Positions 5,507-12,734 of a stretch of DNA of 12,734 bases are shown piece by piece. The position numbers and the translations under genes are program-made. The DNA comes from DASUUI01 sp964577965 (lineage in GTDB: Bacteria > Gemmatimonadota > Gemmatimonadetes > Gemmatimonadales > Gemmatimonadaceae), in the NCBI GenBank assembly GCA_964577965.1, contig CAZOAT010000073.1, positions 1-12,734 on the forward strand. The letters are read 5' to 3'. Below the pieces are notes generated by a model. That model worked only from the letters and a program-made list of their open reading frames with translations. It was not told the origin of the DNA and did no database searches. Positions within the stretch are counted from its first letter, which is position 1; each line of letters starts with the position of its first letter.

Positions 5507-6469
5507 TCAATGGCAGTTGGTGGTGCCGCTGTCGGAAAAAGACGCGCCGAACGGTGCTACGAATTCCCAGTCGTATCGGTCGTCGTATAGCGTGAGCTTG
5601 AGCAATCCGTAGGTCTCGTTGGTCCGCGCTTCACTGTTTCTTGCCGGCCGACCGAACGGATACAGCGATCGCCCGCCGGTTCCGATTATGAACTGCCTGA
5701 TCCCGCGCTGTTCGTCCACCTCCCCCTTGGGATTCTGCCTGGCGAAGCGCTCATAAACGTGATCGTGTCCATTCAACACGACGTCCGCACCGGCTTCGTA
5801 CAGGGCCTCCCATAACGGCAGTATTTCCGCCCGGTACCTGCGTTCCTCGCGCACCGAAGAGAACAGCGGCCGGTGCCAGTACGCCAGCACGCAGCGGTTG
5901 GTGTTCTCCGCCAGTTCTTCCCTCAACCACCGCTCCTGCGGAGAGCCTCGGCGCGTCTGGATCTCGCTGTTGAGAACGATGATATGCCAGCTTCCGAGGC
6001 TGTAACTGTAGTATCCCCGCCCAGACCGGCCTGCCGCGTCCCCAAAGTAGTTGTAGTACGGGCGGGCGCCTGCGGTCATGTAGTCGTGGTTGCCCGGAGT
6101 TGGACGGGTGCGGTCCTTATGGCGGCCCCACGCCCGGTCATAGCAGTCGCGAAACTGCTGGAACGTCCCGGTGGGGTAGGCGTGATCCCCAGTGGTGAAA
6201 ATCGTTCCCGGAATCGTGTCGAGAATCTCCGCGGTCAACCTGTCGCCGTCGCTCTCGCACCCGGCGATGTCGCCAGCCCCGATCAGCACAGCTGGCTCGC
6301 TCGACGTACCACCGGTCGCCTCTGCGCTCGCGGCGACCGCGGTGCTGTCGGGGGCGGCCGCAGAGGGAATGGCCGTCGCGGACGCATCCGGCGGGGGGGT
6401 CTGTCCGCTGAGGGTGCACCCCACCAGCGCGATTACGGCAACAGTAAACCAGCGCGTCGAACGGAACAC
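5507..6469 (-). CDS. Calcineurin-like metallophosphoesterase lipoprotein (purple acid phosphatase-like)
   Basis: A 320-residue exported phosphoesterase. The start is GTG (6467-6469) with GAGGA about 6 nt ahead. Residues 1-18 form a lipoprotein signal with LVGC (Cys18), followed by an Ala/Ser/Pro-rich linker to about residue 58. The two-metal active-site motifs appear in order: GAGDIAG (Asp67), TGDHAY (Asp95, His96), GNHDY (Asn127, His128), AYWHRP (His199) and NGHDHVYER (His235, His237). The order and spacing fit the PA-phosphatase branch of the superfamily. It probably hydrolyses phosphomonoesters or diesters outside the cytoplasm, for example in phosphate scavenging. It lies upstream of the SulP gene on the same strand, 118 nt apart with a hairpin between, so a shared operon is uncertain. 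No Pho box was recognised. Confidence 0.93.
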   Translation of the reverse strand: MFRSTRWFTVAVIALVGCTLSGQTPPPDASATAIPSAAAPDSTAVAASAEATGGTSSEPAVLIGAGDIAGCESDGDRLTAEILDTIPGTIFTTGDHAYPTGTFQQFRDCYDRAWGRHKDRTRPTPGNHDYMTAGARPYYNYFGDAAGRSGRGYYSYSLGSWHIIVLNSEIQTRRGSPQERWLREELAENTNRCVLAYWHRPLFSSVREERRYRAEILPLWEALYEAGADVVLNGHDHVYERFARQNPKGEVDEQRGIRQFIIGTGGRSLYPFGRPARNSEARTNETYGLLKLTLYDDRYDWEFVAPFGASFSDSGTTNCH

Positions 6470-6616
6470 GTCGGGTCCTCGGATTGGGCACGTTTAAATC
6501 GGCGCCACCTCCGGGGCCGACACACAAAAATACCCCGCAGCCCGAAGTTCGACACTCCTTGAATTGATCCGAGCTCGCTGCCACAGCGGAAGGGGCAGGT
6601 TCCCGGCGGCCCCCGG

Positions 6617-6916
6617 TTACCGTTTTCTGCGGATCGCCTTTACGAGTTCATCTTTTTTCATCCTGCTCCTGCCACTGATGCCTTCATCGGCGGCGATGTT
6701 CTCCAGCTCGTCGCGGGTACGCGCCTCCAGGCTGGTCCGCGGATTTCCGGTTCCCTGGGTACTCCGCTTTGGGGTTCTCCCCTCCTGACGGCGATCCTTG
6801 TTCACGGTACGGGCAGCGATCTCCTCAGCCCGATCCTCGGCAACGCCGCGGTCCTCGTAACCTTCCTTGATGTGCTCGTACTTCCGCTCGTCCTTGCTGC
6901 TCCAGCTTCTGGGCAT
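6617..6916 (-). CDS. Small Rho_N-domain protein (plasmid-stabilisation-like family)
   Basis: A 99-residue, highly charged cytoplasmic protein. The start is the ATG at 6914-6916, preceded by GGGAG at about 6 nt; a longer frame to 7120 reads like non-coding sequence before MPRSWSSKDERKYE. Residues 1-45 carry the family signature KDERKYEHIKEGYEDRG followed by AEEIAARTVNK. A basic linker follows. Residues about 62-99 match a Rho N-terminal/SAP-like helical fold (TRDELENIAADEGISGRSRM then KKDELVKAI), which usually binds nucleic acid. Homologues are common chromosomal genes annotated as plasmid stabilisation proteins, without proven function. It diverges from the basic protein gene at 7072 across a 155-nt spacer. 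Confidence 0.85.
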   Translation of the reverse strand: MPRSWSSKDERKYEHIKEGYEDRGVAEDRAEEIAARTVNKDRRQEGRTPKRSTQGTGNPRTSLEARTRDELENIAADEGISGRSRMKKDELVKAIRRKR

Positions 6917-7071
6917 CTCTGCTCCCGGTTGAGGCGATCCGCAAGGTGAGCGCGCAAGATTCGAGCAGACAGGCGAAAAAGAGACCAGGTGACGGCCGAG
7001 CACGAGCCATTGCTCCCGACACGGCATCACCGTTGCTCGTGTGGCAGTCGTCCAACGACCAGGGAGGTCAG
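6917..7071. promoter_or_regulatory. Divergent spacer between two small genes
   Basis: This 155-nt spacer must hold promoters for both flanking genes. The ribosome sites at its two ends are clear: GGGAG for the leftward gene and GGGAGG for the rightward gene. I could not pick convincing -35/-10 pairs. Confidence 0.4.
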
Positions 7072-7338
7072 ATGCCCACGAGAAGAGGAAACCAGGTGAA
7101 ACCGCCGAAGGCGGCGGCACGGCAGGAAGCAGCCGCTCAGAACATGGGGAAAGGATCAGCGGCCAAGATCGACAATATCACTCGCCGAAAGGAGGAGCGC
7201 CGGGCGAGCAATGCTGACAGGCCGGGCCAGGGAGAGGCTGGAAATCGCCACATCGACTCGCCGACGGAACGGGATCGGGGTCCGGTCGGGGTGAAAGGTC
7301 GCGGCGCCCCAGGACAGTCAAAGCCCGGACGGCGGTGA
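7072..7338 (+). CDS. Small, disordered, basic hypothetical protein
   Basis: An 88-residue protein starting at the ATG 7072-7074, chosen because GGGAGG lies 4 nt upstream; the frame is open back to 6946 but that part lacks such a site. The sequence contains no Leu, Phe, Tyr, Trp or Cys. It is rich in Arg, Lys, Gly, Ala, Pro and Gln, with about 21 basic and 9 acidic residues, ending SKPGRR. It must be intrinsically disordered. Such composition suggests a nucleic-acid-associated or stress-type hydrophilic protein, but no family is recognised. The strong ribosome site and the divergent partner encoding a nucleic-acid-binding-type protein support it being real. Confidence 0.6.
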   Translation: MPTRRGNQVKPPKAAARQEAAAQNMGKGSAAKIDNITRRKEERRASNADRPGQGEAGNRHIDSPTERDRGPVGVKGRGAPGQSKPGRR

Positions 7339-7420
7339 GATCCTGCAAGAGAGCCCGGTGAAGGTGGCCGCGGCCTGCTAATTTCCCGCGCGGCGGCATC
7401 TCACCTCAACATCATTTTCA

Positions 7421-8389
7421 ATGCACTCAGTGCTCGTGACCGGTGGCGCTGGCTTCATAGGATCGCACGTGGCAGACGCGTTGCTGGCCGAGGGTTCGTC
7501 CGTAACCATTCTGGACGATTTCTCAAGCGGAAAAAGGGAGAACGTTCCGCCTGGTGCAACTCTCGTGGAAGAATCCATCCGGTCGCCGGCGGCTGCCGCG
7601 CTCGTGCACAACGGCCAGTTCGATACGATCGTGCACTGTGCCGCGCAGATGGACGTTCGCAAGAGCGTCACGGACCCGGTACACGATGCGATGTGCAACA
7701 TCATAGGAACGCTGAACCTGATGGAGGCCGTGCGTGCCGGATCGAAGCACACCCGCGTAATCTTCACTTCCACAGGCGGCGCGCTGTACGGTGATTTCAC
7801 GGTTCCGCCAACCGTTGAGACATCCGCCAAGGATCCCGCGTCGCCCTATGCTGTCTCGAAGCTCGCGGCGGAGTACTATCTCGCCTACTACGGGCTCACA
7901 CACGGGCTGGACGCGGTCGTGCTGCGGCTGGGGAACGTTTACGGGCCGCGGCAGGATCCGCACGGTGAGGCCGGTGTCGTCGCGATCTTCTGCGGTCGTA
8001 TCGCTGCGCGGGAGCCGCTGACCATCTTCGGCTCTGGTGAGCAGACCCGTGACTACGTGTACGTCGGGGACGTCGTCCAAGCCGTTAAGCTGGCTGCTGC
8101 TCGCACCCCTCCGCCCACAGGCAGGCTGGACGAGCGTGCTTTCAATATCGGGACAGGCGAGGGAACTTCGGTAAACCGGCTCGCTCAGCTGCTGCAGAGC
8201 GTCGCTGGAAGCAACGTGCCGGTGACGCATGCTCCCGCGCGCACTGGCGAGCAGATGGCGTCGGTCCTCGACAGCACCAAAGCCGCGGCTGAGCTCAAAT
8301 GGCAACCTCTCGTCGTGCTTCCGGCAGGGCTGGCGCTTACCTACGAGTGGTTCACGGCGGGCGCCAAGCCGGCGCTGCCGACCGGCTGA
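7421..8389 (+). CDS. NAD-dependent sugar-nucleotide epimerase (UDP-glucose 4-epimerase type)
   Basis: A 322-residue extended short-chain dehydrogenase. The N-terminal Rossmann motif GGAGFIG (8-14) binds NAD, and DDFSSGKREN (32-41) is typical of the UDP-sugar epimerase branch. The catalytic residues are Ser117/Thr118 (TSTGG), Tyr143 and Lys147 (SPYAVSK). The stretches RLGNVYGPRQDP, GSGEQTRDYVYV and NIGTGEGTSVN are all as in the GalE/WbpP group. It interconverts UDP-hexoses (for example UDP-Glc/UDP-Gal) for surface polysaccharide or sugar use. ATG at 7421 has no Shine-Dalgarno match, so initiation may be leaderless or rely on an unstructured leader. Its stop codon abuts that of the convergent hemQ gene. 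Exact substrate is uncertain. Confidence 0.92.
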   Translation: MHSVLVTGGAGFIGSHVADALLAEGSSVTILDDFSSGKRENVPPGATLVEESIRSPAAAALVHNGQFDTIVHCAAQMDVRKSVTDPVHDAMCNIIGTLNLMEAVRAGSKHTRVIFTSTGGALYGDFTVPPTVETSAKDPASPYAVSKLAAEYYLAYYGLTHGLDAVVLRLGNVYGPRQDPHGEAGVVAIFCGRIAAREPLTIFGSGEQTRDYVYVGDVVQAVKLAAARTPPPTGRLDERAFNIGTGEGTSVNRLAQLLQSVAGSNVPVTHAPARTGEQMASVLDSTKAAAELKWQPLVVLPAGLALTYEWFTAGAKPALPTG

Positions 8390-9196
8390 TCAGCGGGCGG
8401 CCGGAAAAGCGAACATGTGTCCAACATAAAAGTCACCGAACTCCGCATAGTCGGCGCTCGCCTCGTCGAACCGCATTTCCGTGACGAGTCGCTTCACGTC
8501 CAGGAGGTCGCGTGTGAACAGAGTGACGCCCCATTCCCACTCGGAGAGGCCAATCGCTCCGGTGATGACCTGCAGCACACGGCCCGCGTACTTCCGACCG
8601 GTCATTCCGTGAGCTCGCATCAGCCGACTGCGCTCGTCCAGTGTGAGTGCATACCAGTTCTGCGCCGGCCCCCGGCGCTTGGACATCGGATAGAACGACA
8701 CATGCCGCATGTCTGACGGGCACGGCGGATACAGCCTGCGGCGGGCATGCTCCCTGTCACGCTCCGCCGCAGCCCGGGTCGCGAGCTCCCGCGCGTAGGT
8801 CTCATCACCGACTGAGCCCCCGCGGTCAATGGCCTCGCGGGCGAGTTCAGCGGTAAGGTGATACAGCCCAGCCTCAGTCACTCCAAGCTGAGACCAACCG
8901 CGCTCCAGCCCGTCCGGGATCACGGCGGCGAGGGTCCAGCGCGCCTCTTCCAGCTCGTCGGCGGTCTCCCGAAAGTGAATCGCGAGCAGATCCGCCGGTC
9001 CGCCCACGAGTGATACCGCTGCGCTCCAGCCGCGCCCGCCAAGGCGCTCGTTGCTGGCATGCACGGTGTCGGCAATCGCCTCGAGCAGACGCTGGCGTGC
9101 GGTAGCCGGAGTGCGAAACCGGAAGGTGTCGTGAAGGGAGAACCACCCTTCAAGGGTCTCGGGCGGGTGAGCGGCCTGCCGTTCAGAACTCGTCAT
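8390..9196 (-). CDS. hemQ: Coproheme decarboxylase, chlorite dismutase family
   Basis: A 268-residue cytoplasmic enzyme that oxidatively decarboxylates coproheme to heme b, the last step of the coproporphyrin-dependent route. The C-terminal half has the family signature: RHVSFYPMSKRR (Tyr169, Lys173), NWY, LMRAHGMTGR (proximal His196), LQVITGAIGL (Gln209), EWGVTLF and EMRFDEASADYAEFG. The Tyr-to-His (27) and His-to-Gln (13) spacings agree with what I recall of Staphylococcus HemQ Tyr145, His172 and Gln185. True chlorite dismutases have a different distal Arg context, so HemQ is preferred. ATG at 9196 lacks a strong ribosome site. The ferritin gene ends 30 nt upstream on the same strand, suggesting one iron/heme transcript. 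It converges with the epimerase gene without a spacer. Confidence 0.92.
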   Translation of the reverse strand: MTSSERQAAHPPETLEGWFSLHDTFRFRTPATARQRLLEAIADTVHASNERLGGRGWSAAVSLVGGPADLLAIHFRETADELEEARWTLAAVIPDGLERGWSQLGVTEAGLYHLTAELAREAIDRGGSVGDETYARELATRAAAERDREHARRRLYPPCPSDMRHVSFYPMSKRRGPAQNWYALTLDERSRLMRAHGMTGRKYAGRVLQVITGAIGLSEWEWGVTLFTRDLLDVKRLVTEMRFDEASADYAEFGDFYVGHMFAFPAAR

Positions 9197-9226
9197 GGGC
9201 GACGGCTGCGGCTCTGTTCGCGACTA

Positions 9227-9745
9227 TCAGGCCGAGACAGCGGGGTCGTTGCCGCTTCCATGCAGCCGACGCGCCAGATGGCTCTCCACGAACATCAGCC
9301 CCGACTCGCCCGCGCGGCGGATCATCCGGAGCAGCGTATCCATACTGGACACCTCCTCCAGCTGCTCGCTAACGAACCAATCAAGGAAGGTCTTGGTGAG
9401 GTGCTCGTTCTGCTCGATGGCCAGATCCATCAGCGTGTTGATGCGATCGGTGACGTTCATCTCCCACTCGAGCGAGAGCTGCACAGCCTCCTCAGCGGAG
9501 GCAAACTCCGCCTGCGGGGCTTCGATGACCGGAATCCGAAGCGGCGCGTCCGCATCGACAACGTACTTCACTATGCGCATGGCGTGATCGCGCTCCTCCT
9601 CTGCCTGCTGCGCGAAATGATGCGCGAGCTCAGGAAGGCCTTCGGCGTCAAAGTACGAGGAGATCGCCACGTACTGCAGCATGGCACCGAACTCTGCGCC
9701 GATCTGCTCGTTGAGGGCGTCCGCTGACTGCTGGCTGATGAGCAT
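9227..9745 (-). CDS. ftnA: Bacterial non-heme ferritin
   Basis: A 172-residue four-helix ferritin that oxidises ferrous iron and stores it in a 24-subunit cage. The ligands of the ferroxidase and third-metal sites all appear one position later than in E. coli FtnA as I recall it: Glu18, Glu50, Glu51, His54, Glu95, Glu127, Gln128 and Glu131. The haem-ligand methionine arrangement of bacterioferritin (Met near residue 52) is absent, so this is ferritin rather than Bfr. The ATG at 9745 has a weak GGAA upstream. It is the first gene of a likely ftn-hemQ pair. A Fur-type operator was not identified in the 77-nt upstream gap. Confidence 0.93.
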   Translation of the reverse strand: MLISQQSADALNEQIGAEFGAMLQYVAISSYFDAEGLPELAHHFAQQAEEERDHAMRIVKYVVDADAPLRIPVIEAPQAEFASAEEAVQLSLEWEMNVTDRINTLMDLAIEQNEHLTKTFLDWFVSEQLEEVSSMDTLLRMIRRAGESGLMFVESHLARRLHGSGNDPAVSA

Positions 9746-9822
9746 GATGGTTCCGTAGGTCTGAGTACGGCTGAATCAGTTACACGCCTTATGCTAGCCA
9801 CACCGGCATGCGCAGGCCACCT

Positions 9823-10326
9823 TCATTCCGCTTCGAGTGACGCCAGATCGAGCGGTCGGGTGTCCATCGCAAGCATCCCGTCAGGTGAGCGCGGCCATTC
9901 TCCTTCCGGCTTGTCCCAGTACAGTTCGATTCCGTTCTGGTCCGGGTCACGCAGGTACAGCGCCTCGCTGACGCCGTGATCGCTCGCGCCGTCCAGTGCG
10001 ATCCCGGCTGAACGGAGCCGACGCAAGGCGTCCGCGAGGGTGTCGCGCGTGGGATACCGGATGGCTACGTGATACAGGCCGGTTGCACTGCGTGGTGGCG
10101 GTGACCCACCCTGGCTGTGCCAGGTGTTGAGTCCAATGTGGTGGTGGTACCCGCCGGCCGAGATGAACGCCGCCTGAGGACCGTACCGCTGCCTCAGCTC
10201 GAACCCGAGCACGCCGCAGTAGAAGGAGAGTGACCGCTCGAGATCCGCGACTTTCAGATGCACGTGCCCGATGGTGACACCCGGATCGATCGGGGTCGTC
10301 TCCGGTGTTGCGCGTTCGGAGCTCAC
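9823..10326 (-). CDS. VOC-superfamily protein, catechol 2,3-dioxygenase-like
   Basis: A 167-residue vicinal-oxygen-chelate protein with two beta-alpha-beta-beta-beta modules. The first module begins IGHVHLKVADLERSLSFY (residues 19-36), the second GLYHVAIRYPTRD (83-95). Candidate metal ligands are His21 or His23, His86 and Glu134 (GIELYWD). YHHHIGLNTWHS and YLRDPDQNGIELYWD are typical of CatE-type extradiol dioxygenases and their relatives. These enzymes cleave aromatic diols or modify small metabolites; the substrate here is unknown, and the length is well below that of full two-domain dioxygenases. The GTG start (10324-10326) overlaps the site-2 protease stop in GTGA, implying translational coupling. 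Confidence 0.85.
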   Translation of the reverse strand: MSSERATPETTPIDPGVTIGHVHLKVADLERSLSFYCGVLGFELRQRYGPQAAFISAGGYHHHIGLNTWHSQGGSPPPRSATGLYHVAIRYPTRDTLADALRRLRSAGIALDGASDHGVSEALYLRDPDQNGIELYWDKPEGEWPRSPDGMLAMDTRPLDLASLEAE

Positions 10327-11447
10327 GGTTCGAGTTCCACGCGCAATGCGAAGAACTCCAGAAGATCCTTAAGGGTGATGACTCCCTCGAGATGACCGTT
10401 GCTCGTTACGAGCAGTCGGGACTGACCTGAGCTGCGCATCAGCTTGAGCGCCTCCATTGCGTCCGCGTCGGGAGAAATTGTGTTGGCCTCCGTGCATCCG
10501 GAAGCGATCTGCGCCACCTGCTTCGAGTCCCACTCATCGCGAGGCAGACTGCGGATCTGCTTCACCGTCACGCAGCCGGCGAGCCGGCCGTCATCCACTA
10601 TGGGATACAGCTTGTGATGGTGGCGGTAAACGTAGTCCTCCACGAGTTCTCTCACGGAAATCCCGGAAGACACCGTCACGGGATCTGACTTCATGAATCG
10701 ACGCACCGGTTCGCCCTCCAGTGCGCGGCGGAGCAGTACCTGCTGATAGGAAGCACCTGCGAGGCCACGGAGGAACATGCCGAGCACGAAGTACCAGATT
10801 CCCGGCACGAGGCCGCCGGTCAGGAATACCGCTACACCGAGTGCCATCAGCACCAGTCCGAAACCCGATCCCACTTTCGATGAGATGCGCGTCGCGCGTG
10901 CGAGATCACCGCTGCGGTGCCAGAGATACGACCGCAGGATCCGGCCACCGTCCAGGGGAAAAGCCGGCACCATGTTGAATGCAGCGAGAATGAGGTTCAG
11001 GCCGCCCAGATACTGAACGACTTCGATGGCGGCAATCGGGAACGCCCCCGACAGAGTAGCGGCGATGCCGAGGAGCGCTCCTCCGATGACTACGCTCGCG
11101 AGCGGCCCCGCTGCAGCCATCATGAACTCTGCGCGCGGGCTCGGCGGCTCTGCGCTCATTTCCGCAACCCCCCCGAATATGAAGAGAGTGATTCCCTTCA
11201 TCGGCAGGTCGTAGCGGCGCGCGACGACGGCGTGAGAAAACTCGTGCAGGACGATCGAGCCGAAGAGGCCGACTGCGCCCGCGACTCCCATCATCCAATA
11301 AGTGGCCGGAGCAAAACCAGGCAGAGCAGCCGGGAAATAGCCGACGGCAAGCGTCCACGTGACCAGCAGCGCGAGGACGAACCAGCTCGCGTCGAGCCGG
11401 ATCTCGAATCCAGAGAGTGAGAAGAGGCGGTAGCCTTTACCGAACAT
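10323..11447 (-). CDS. Site-2 protease (M50 family) with tandem CBS domains
   Basis: A 374-residue intramembrane zinc metalloprotease. The zinc motif HEFSH lies at 68-72 within a membrane span, and the third ligand motif NMVPAFPLDGG at 158-168 (Asp166). Hydrophobic segments lie at about 20-40, 50-75, 110-130, 145-165 and 195-235. A CBS pair follows at about 250-310 and 315-370 (MKSDPVTVSSGISVRELV and ADAMEALKLMRSSG), which usually senses adenine nucleotides. This SpoIVFB-like class (MBOAT-free, no PDZ) cleaves membrane-bound substrates such as anti-sigma factors or pro-sigma factors; no such partner is adjacent. ATG at 11447 has no clear ribosome site. The gene overlaps the downstream VOC gene by 4 nt. 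Confidence 0.94.
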   Translation of the reverse strand: MFGKGYRLFSLSGFEIRLDASWFVLALLVTWTLAVGYFPAALPGFAPATYWMMGVAGAVGLFGSIVLHEFSHAVVARRYDLPMKGITLFIFGGVAEMSAEPPSPRAEFMMAAAGPLASVVIGGALLGIAATLSGAFPIAAIEVVQYLGGLNLILAAFNMVPAFPLDGGRILRSYLWHRSGDLARATRISSKVGSGFGLVLMALGVAVFLTGGLVPGIWYFVLGMFLRGLAGASYQQVLLRRALEGEPVRRFMKSDPVTVSSGISVRELVEDYVYRHHHKLYPIVDDGRLAGCVTVKQIRSLPRDEWDSKQVAQIASGCTEANTISPDADAMEALKLMRSSGQSRLLVTSNGHLEGVITLKDLLEFFALRVELEP

Positions 11448-11544
11448 GCTCGGGTTGTGAAGTCAGTGGATCCCAGCGCAACGTCCGCACCAGATCACGG
11501 TGGTACGGAGCCGGAGAGCGGCTGAGGATGCAGCGACCGGACAG

Positions 11545-11581
11545 ACAGATCCCCGGCGCCCGCAGGGCACCGGGGATCTGT
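11545..11581 (-). terminator. Terminator hairpin of tRNA-Gly
   Basis: Arms 11545-11561 and 11565-11581 pair over 17 positions with a single C/A mismatch and a 3-nt loop. It lies 17 nt beyond the tRNA-Gly 3' end and before the site-2 protease gene. There is no long U-tract, but the stem is very strong. Confidence 0.7.
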
Positions 11582-11598
11582 TCTGATCAAGATCCATG

Positions 11599-11671
<73 letters not shown>

Positions 11672-11684
11672 GAGTGTGAATACC

Positions 11685-11690
11685 AATATA
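11685..11690 (-). promoter_or_regulatory. -10 element of tRNA-Gly
   Basis: TATATT on the minus strand ends 13 nt before the mature tRNA 5' end, placing the start of transcription a few bases upstream of the tRNA. No good -35 box was found at 16-18 nt. Confidence 0.4.
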
Positions 11691-11729
11691 AGCCGCTCCG
11701 GGTCGCCCGGCCACTCGACACTGCCTTGC

Positions 11730-12554
11730 TCACATCCATCGGCGCAAGCGATAGTAGAGCGTACCGGCGGTCTCGTAGAACCACAGCTGCGTCGCGCGCA
11801 GCCGATCACGCGGTTTACGCAGAGTTCCGACCGCAACATCGCGCGCATCGGCGGGAACACAGCGTACGGGGACGCCGACCCGCTCGAAGGTTGCGCAGGC
11901 GCGACGTGTGTGCAGCGGTGACGTGACGACCGCCACACGCTCCCAGCCCTCCGTCCGCGCCAGCGCGGCGACCGCCCGTGCTTCATCGCGCGTATTCAGC
12001 ACCGGCGCCGTCCAATGAACTTCCAGCGTATCACCGACCAGCTGGAGAATGCGCCGCTGGTCGGTTATCGAGCTGAGAGGCCGGTCGATATCGCGGGTCA
12101 CCACTGTGAGCACCAGCGGCACGGCGGCGGTGTCGTCCGCGCGTCTGGAAGCCCTGCCGAGCGCGATTCCGCTCAGCAACCGGTCGAGGCCGTCAGGGCT
12201 GAGAAACTCATCATCGCCCAGGCTGGAGGACAGCACCACCACGGCATCCACGGTCATCACCGTGTCCGCCCGTATCAGCGACCGCACGGGACGAGTCATG
12301 GCCGGCGTCAGCGCTGCCACCGCGGTGGTCGCGAGGATGAGTCCTGCCATGGCCCACACGAGGGGCCGCAGCGGGGTCGCGAAGAGCGCCGCAGCCGCGA
12401 TCACGAACGGCCAGAACGCCTCGAAGCCGTACCAGTGGAGCGCGGTGAAGAGGCCGAGTGCGCGAGCTGCAACGAACATCAGCCCGCCGAGCACCGCTCC
12501 AGCGAGCAGACCGCTGGCAACGCGCCGGGCGCGGACGTGATTCAGTCGCGCCAC
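11730..12554 (-). CDS. YdcF/DUF218 (ElyC-SanA-like) membrane protein
   Basis: A 274-residue protein starting with GTG (12552-12554), supported by GGAG 8 nt upstream. Three hydrophobic spans lie at about residues 12-33, 44-60 and 64-83, followed by a soluble domain. VDAVVVLSSSL, the segment LSPDGLDRLLSGIALGR, then LNTRDEARAVAALA and VAVVTSPLHTRRACATF match the DUF218 fold. Relatives ElyC and SanA affect envelope or peptidoglycan precursor processes; biochemical activity is unproven. The usual GG-x-x motif of the first strand reads SSSLGDD here, a slight departure. It stands between tRNA-Thr and tRNA-Gly and appears monocistronic. A small CCGGG/CCCGG hairpin at 11698-11710 follows its stop. Confidence 0.85.
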   Translation of the reverse strand: MARLNHVRARRVASGLLAGAVLGGLMFVAARALGLFTALHWYGFEAFWPFVIAAAALFATPLRPLVWAMAGLILATTAVAALTPAMTRPVRSLIRADTVMTVDAVVVLSSSLGDDEFLSPDGLDRLLSGIALGRASRRADDTAAVPLVLTVVTRDIDRPLSSITDQRRILQLVGDTLEVHWTAPVLNTRDEARAVAALARTEGWERVAVVTSPLHTRRACATFERVGVPVRCVPADARDVAVGTLRKPRDRLRATQLWFYETAGTLYYRLRRWM

Positions 12555-12644
12555 GGTGCAGCTCCGGTGCAGGTTGGGATCGTCACGGGCTAAACGTAGT
12601 GTTCAGAGCGGCACCGCGCGCGCGACACACGGTGGAAACGAAAA

Positions 12645-12665
12645 GCGCCCGCTGCAAGCGGGCGC
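12645..12665 (-). terminator. Intrinsic terminator of tRNA-Thr
   Basis: GCGCCCGC (12645-12652) and GCGGGCGC (12658-12665) form a perfect 8-bp stem with a 5-nt loop. On the minus strand TTTTCGTTT follows immediately. It lies 17 nt past the tRNA-Thr 3' end. Confidence 0.85.
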
Positions 12666-12682
12666 GCGGCCTACCGAGTGAG

Positions 12683-12734
12683 AGCCACAGGTGGGAATTG
12701 AACCCACGACCGCTCGATTACGAATCGAGTGCTC
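12683..12734 (-). tRNA. tRNA-Thr(CGT), partial at right edge
   Basis: The 3' part of a minus-strand tRNA: anticodon arm CTCGA/TCGAG with loop TTCGTAA (anticodon CGT), T-arm GTGGG/CCCAC with TTCAATT, acceptor strand CTGTGGC and discriminator T. CCA is not encoded. The acceptor 5' strand and D-arm lie outside the window. Confidence 0.9.

Noticed and set aside
7523..8305. 260-codon minus-strand frame opposite the epimerase gene
   Set aside because: The epimerase has all catalytic motifs; the opposite frame is a high-GC shadow.
9059..9727. 222-codon plus-strand frame spanning hemQ and ferritin
   Set aside because: It is antisense to two well-supported genes and has no protein-family signature.

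Overview
The window is high-GC chromosomal DNA. Its mix of genes (a lipoprotein subtilase with a PKD domain, a Rho_N-type small protein, a coproheme decarboxylase next to a ferritin, a site-2 protease with CBS domains) and its scattered single tRNA genes suggest a free-living soil-type diderm bacterium, most likely Gemmatimonadota. That placement is inferred from style of content, not from a marker gene. Nearly everything is read from the minus strand; only a small basic protein (7072-7338) and an NAD-dependent sugar epimerase (7421-8389) lie on the plus strand.

Layout. 1-185: a coding-like minus-strand frame running off the left edge with no start codon. 409-2157: secreted or lipid-anchored S8 peptidase, with a readable promoter and a hairpin-rich leader of about 115 nt. 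2158-3316: gene-poor stretch holding a decayed helicase-like remnant (2571-2958), several hairpins and possibly a 24-residue membrane ORF. 3200-3546: tRNA-Pro(GGG) flanked by a 20-nt copy of its 3' end on one side and an interrupted copy of its 5' part on the other. 3670-5388: SulP anion permease. 5507-6469: calcineurin-like phosphoesterase lipoprotein. 6617-6916 and 7072-7338: divergent small genes. 7421-8389 and 8390-9196: convergent epimerase and HemQ genes whose stop codons abut. 9227-9745: ferritin, upstream of hemQ. 9823-11447: site-2 protease and VOC dioxygenase-like protein with a 4-nt overlap. 11599-11671: tRNA-Gly(CCC). 11730-12554: YdcF/DUF218 membrane protein. 12683-12734: 3' part of tRNA-Thr(CGT), preceded in plus coordinates by a textbook terminator.

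How the genes relate. Ferritin and HemQ form a likely iron/heme unit: iron storage beside the last step of the coproporphyrin-dependent heme route. The site-2 protease and VOC genes are translationally coupled. The other genes look like independent transcription units.

No convincing new multi-gene system is present. The most unusual stretch is 2500-3610. There, broken and complete tRNA-Pro sequence, palindromes, a tandem repeat and the remnant carrying a helicase Walker A motif together look like the scar of past integration at a tRNA gene. This is inference from the repeats and the remnant; no integrase is visible.
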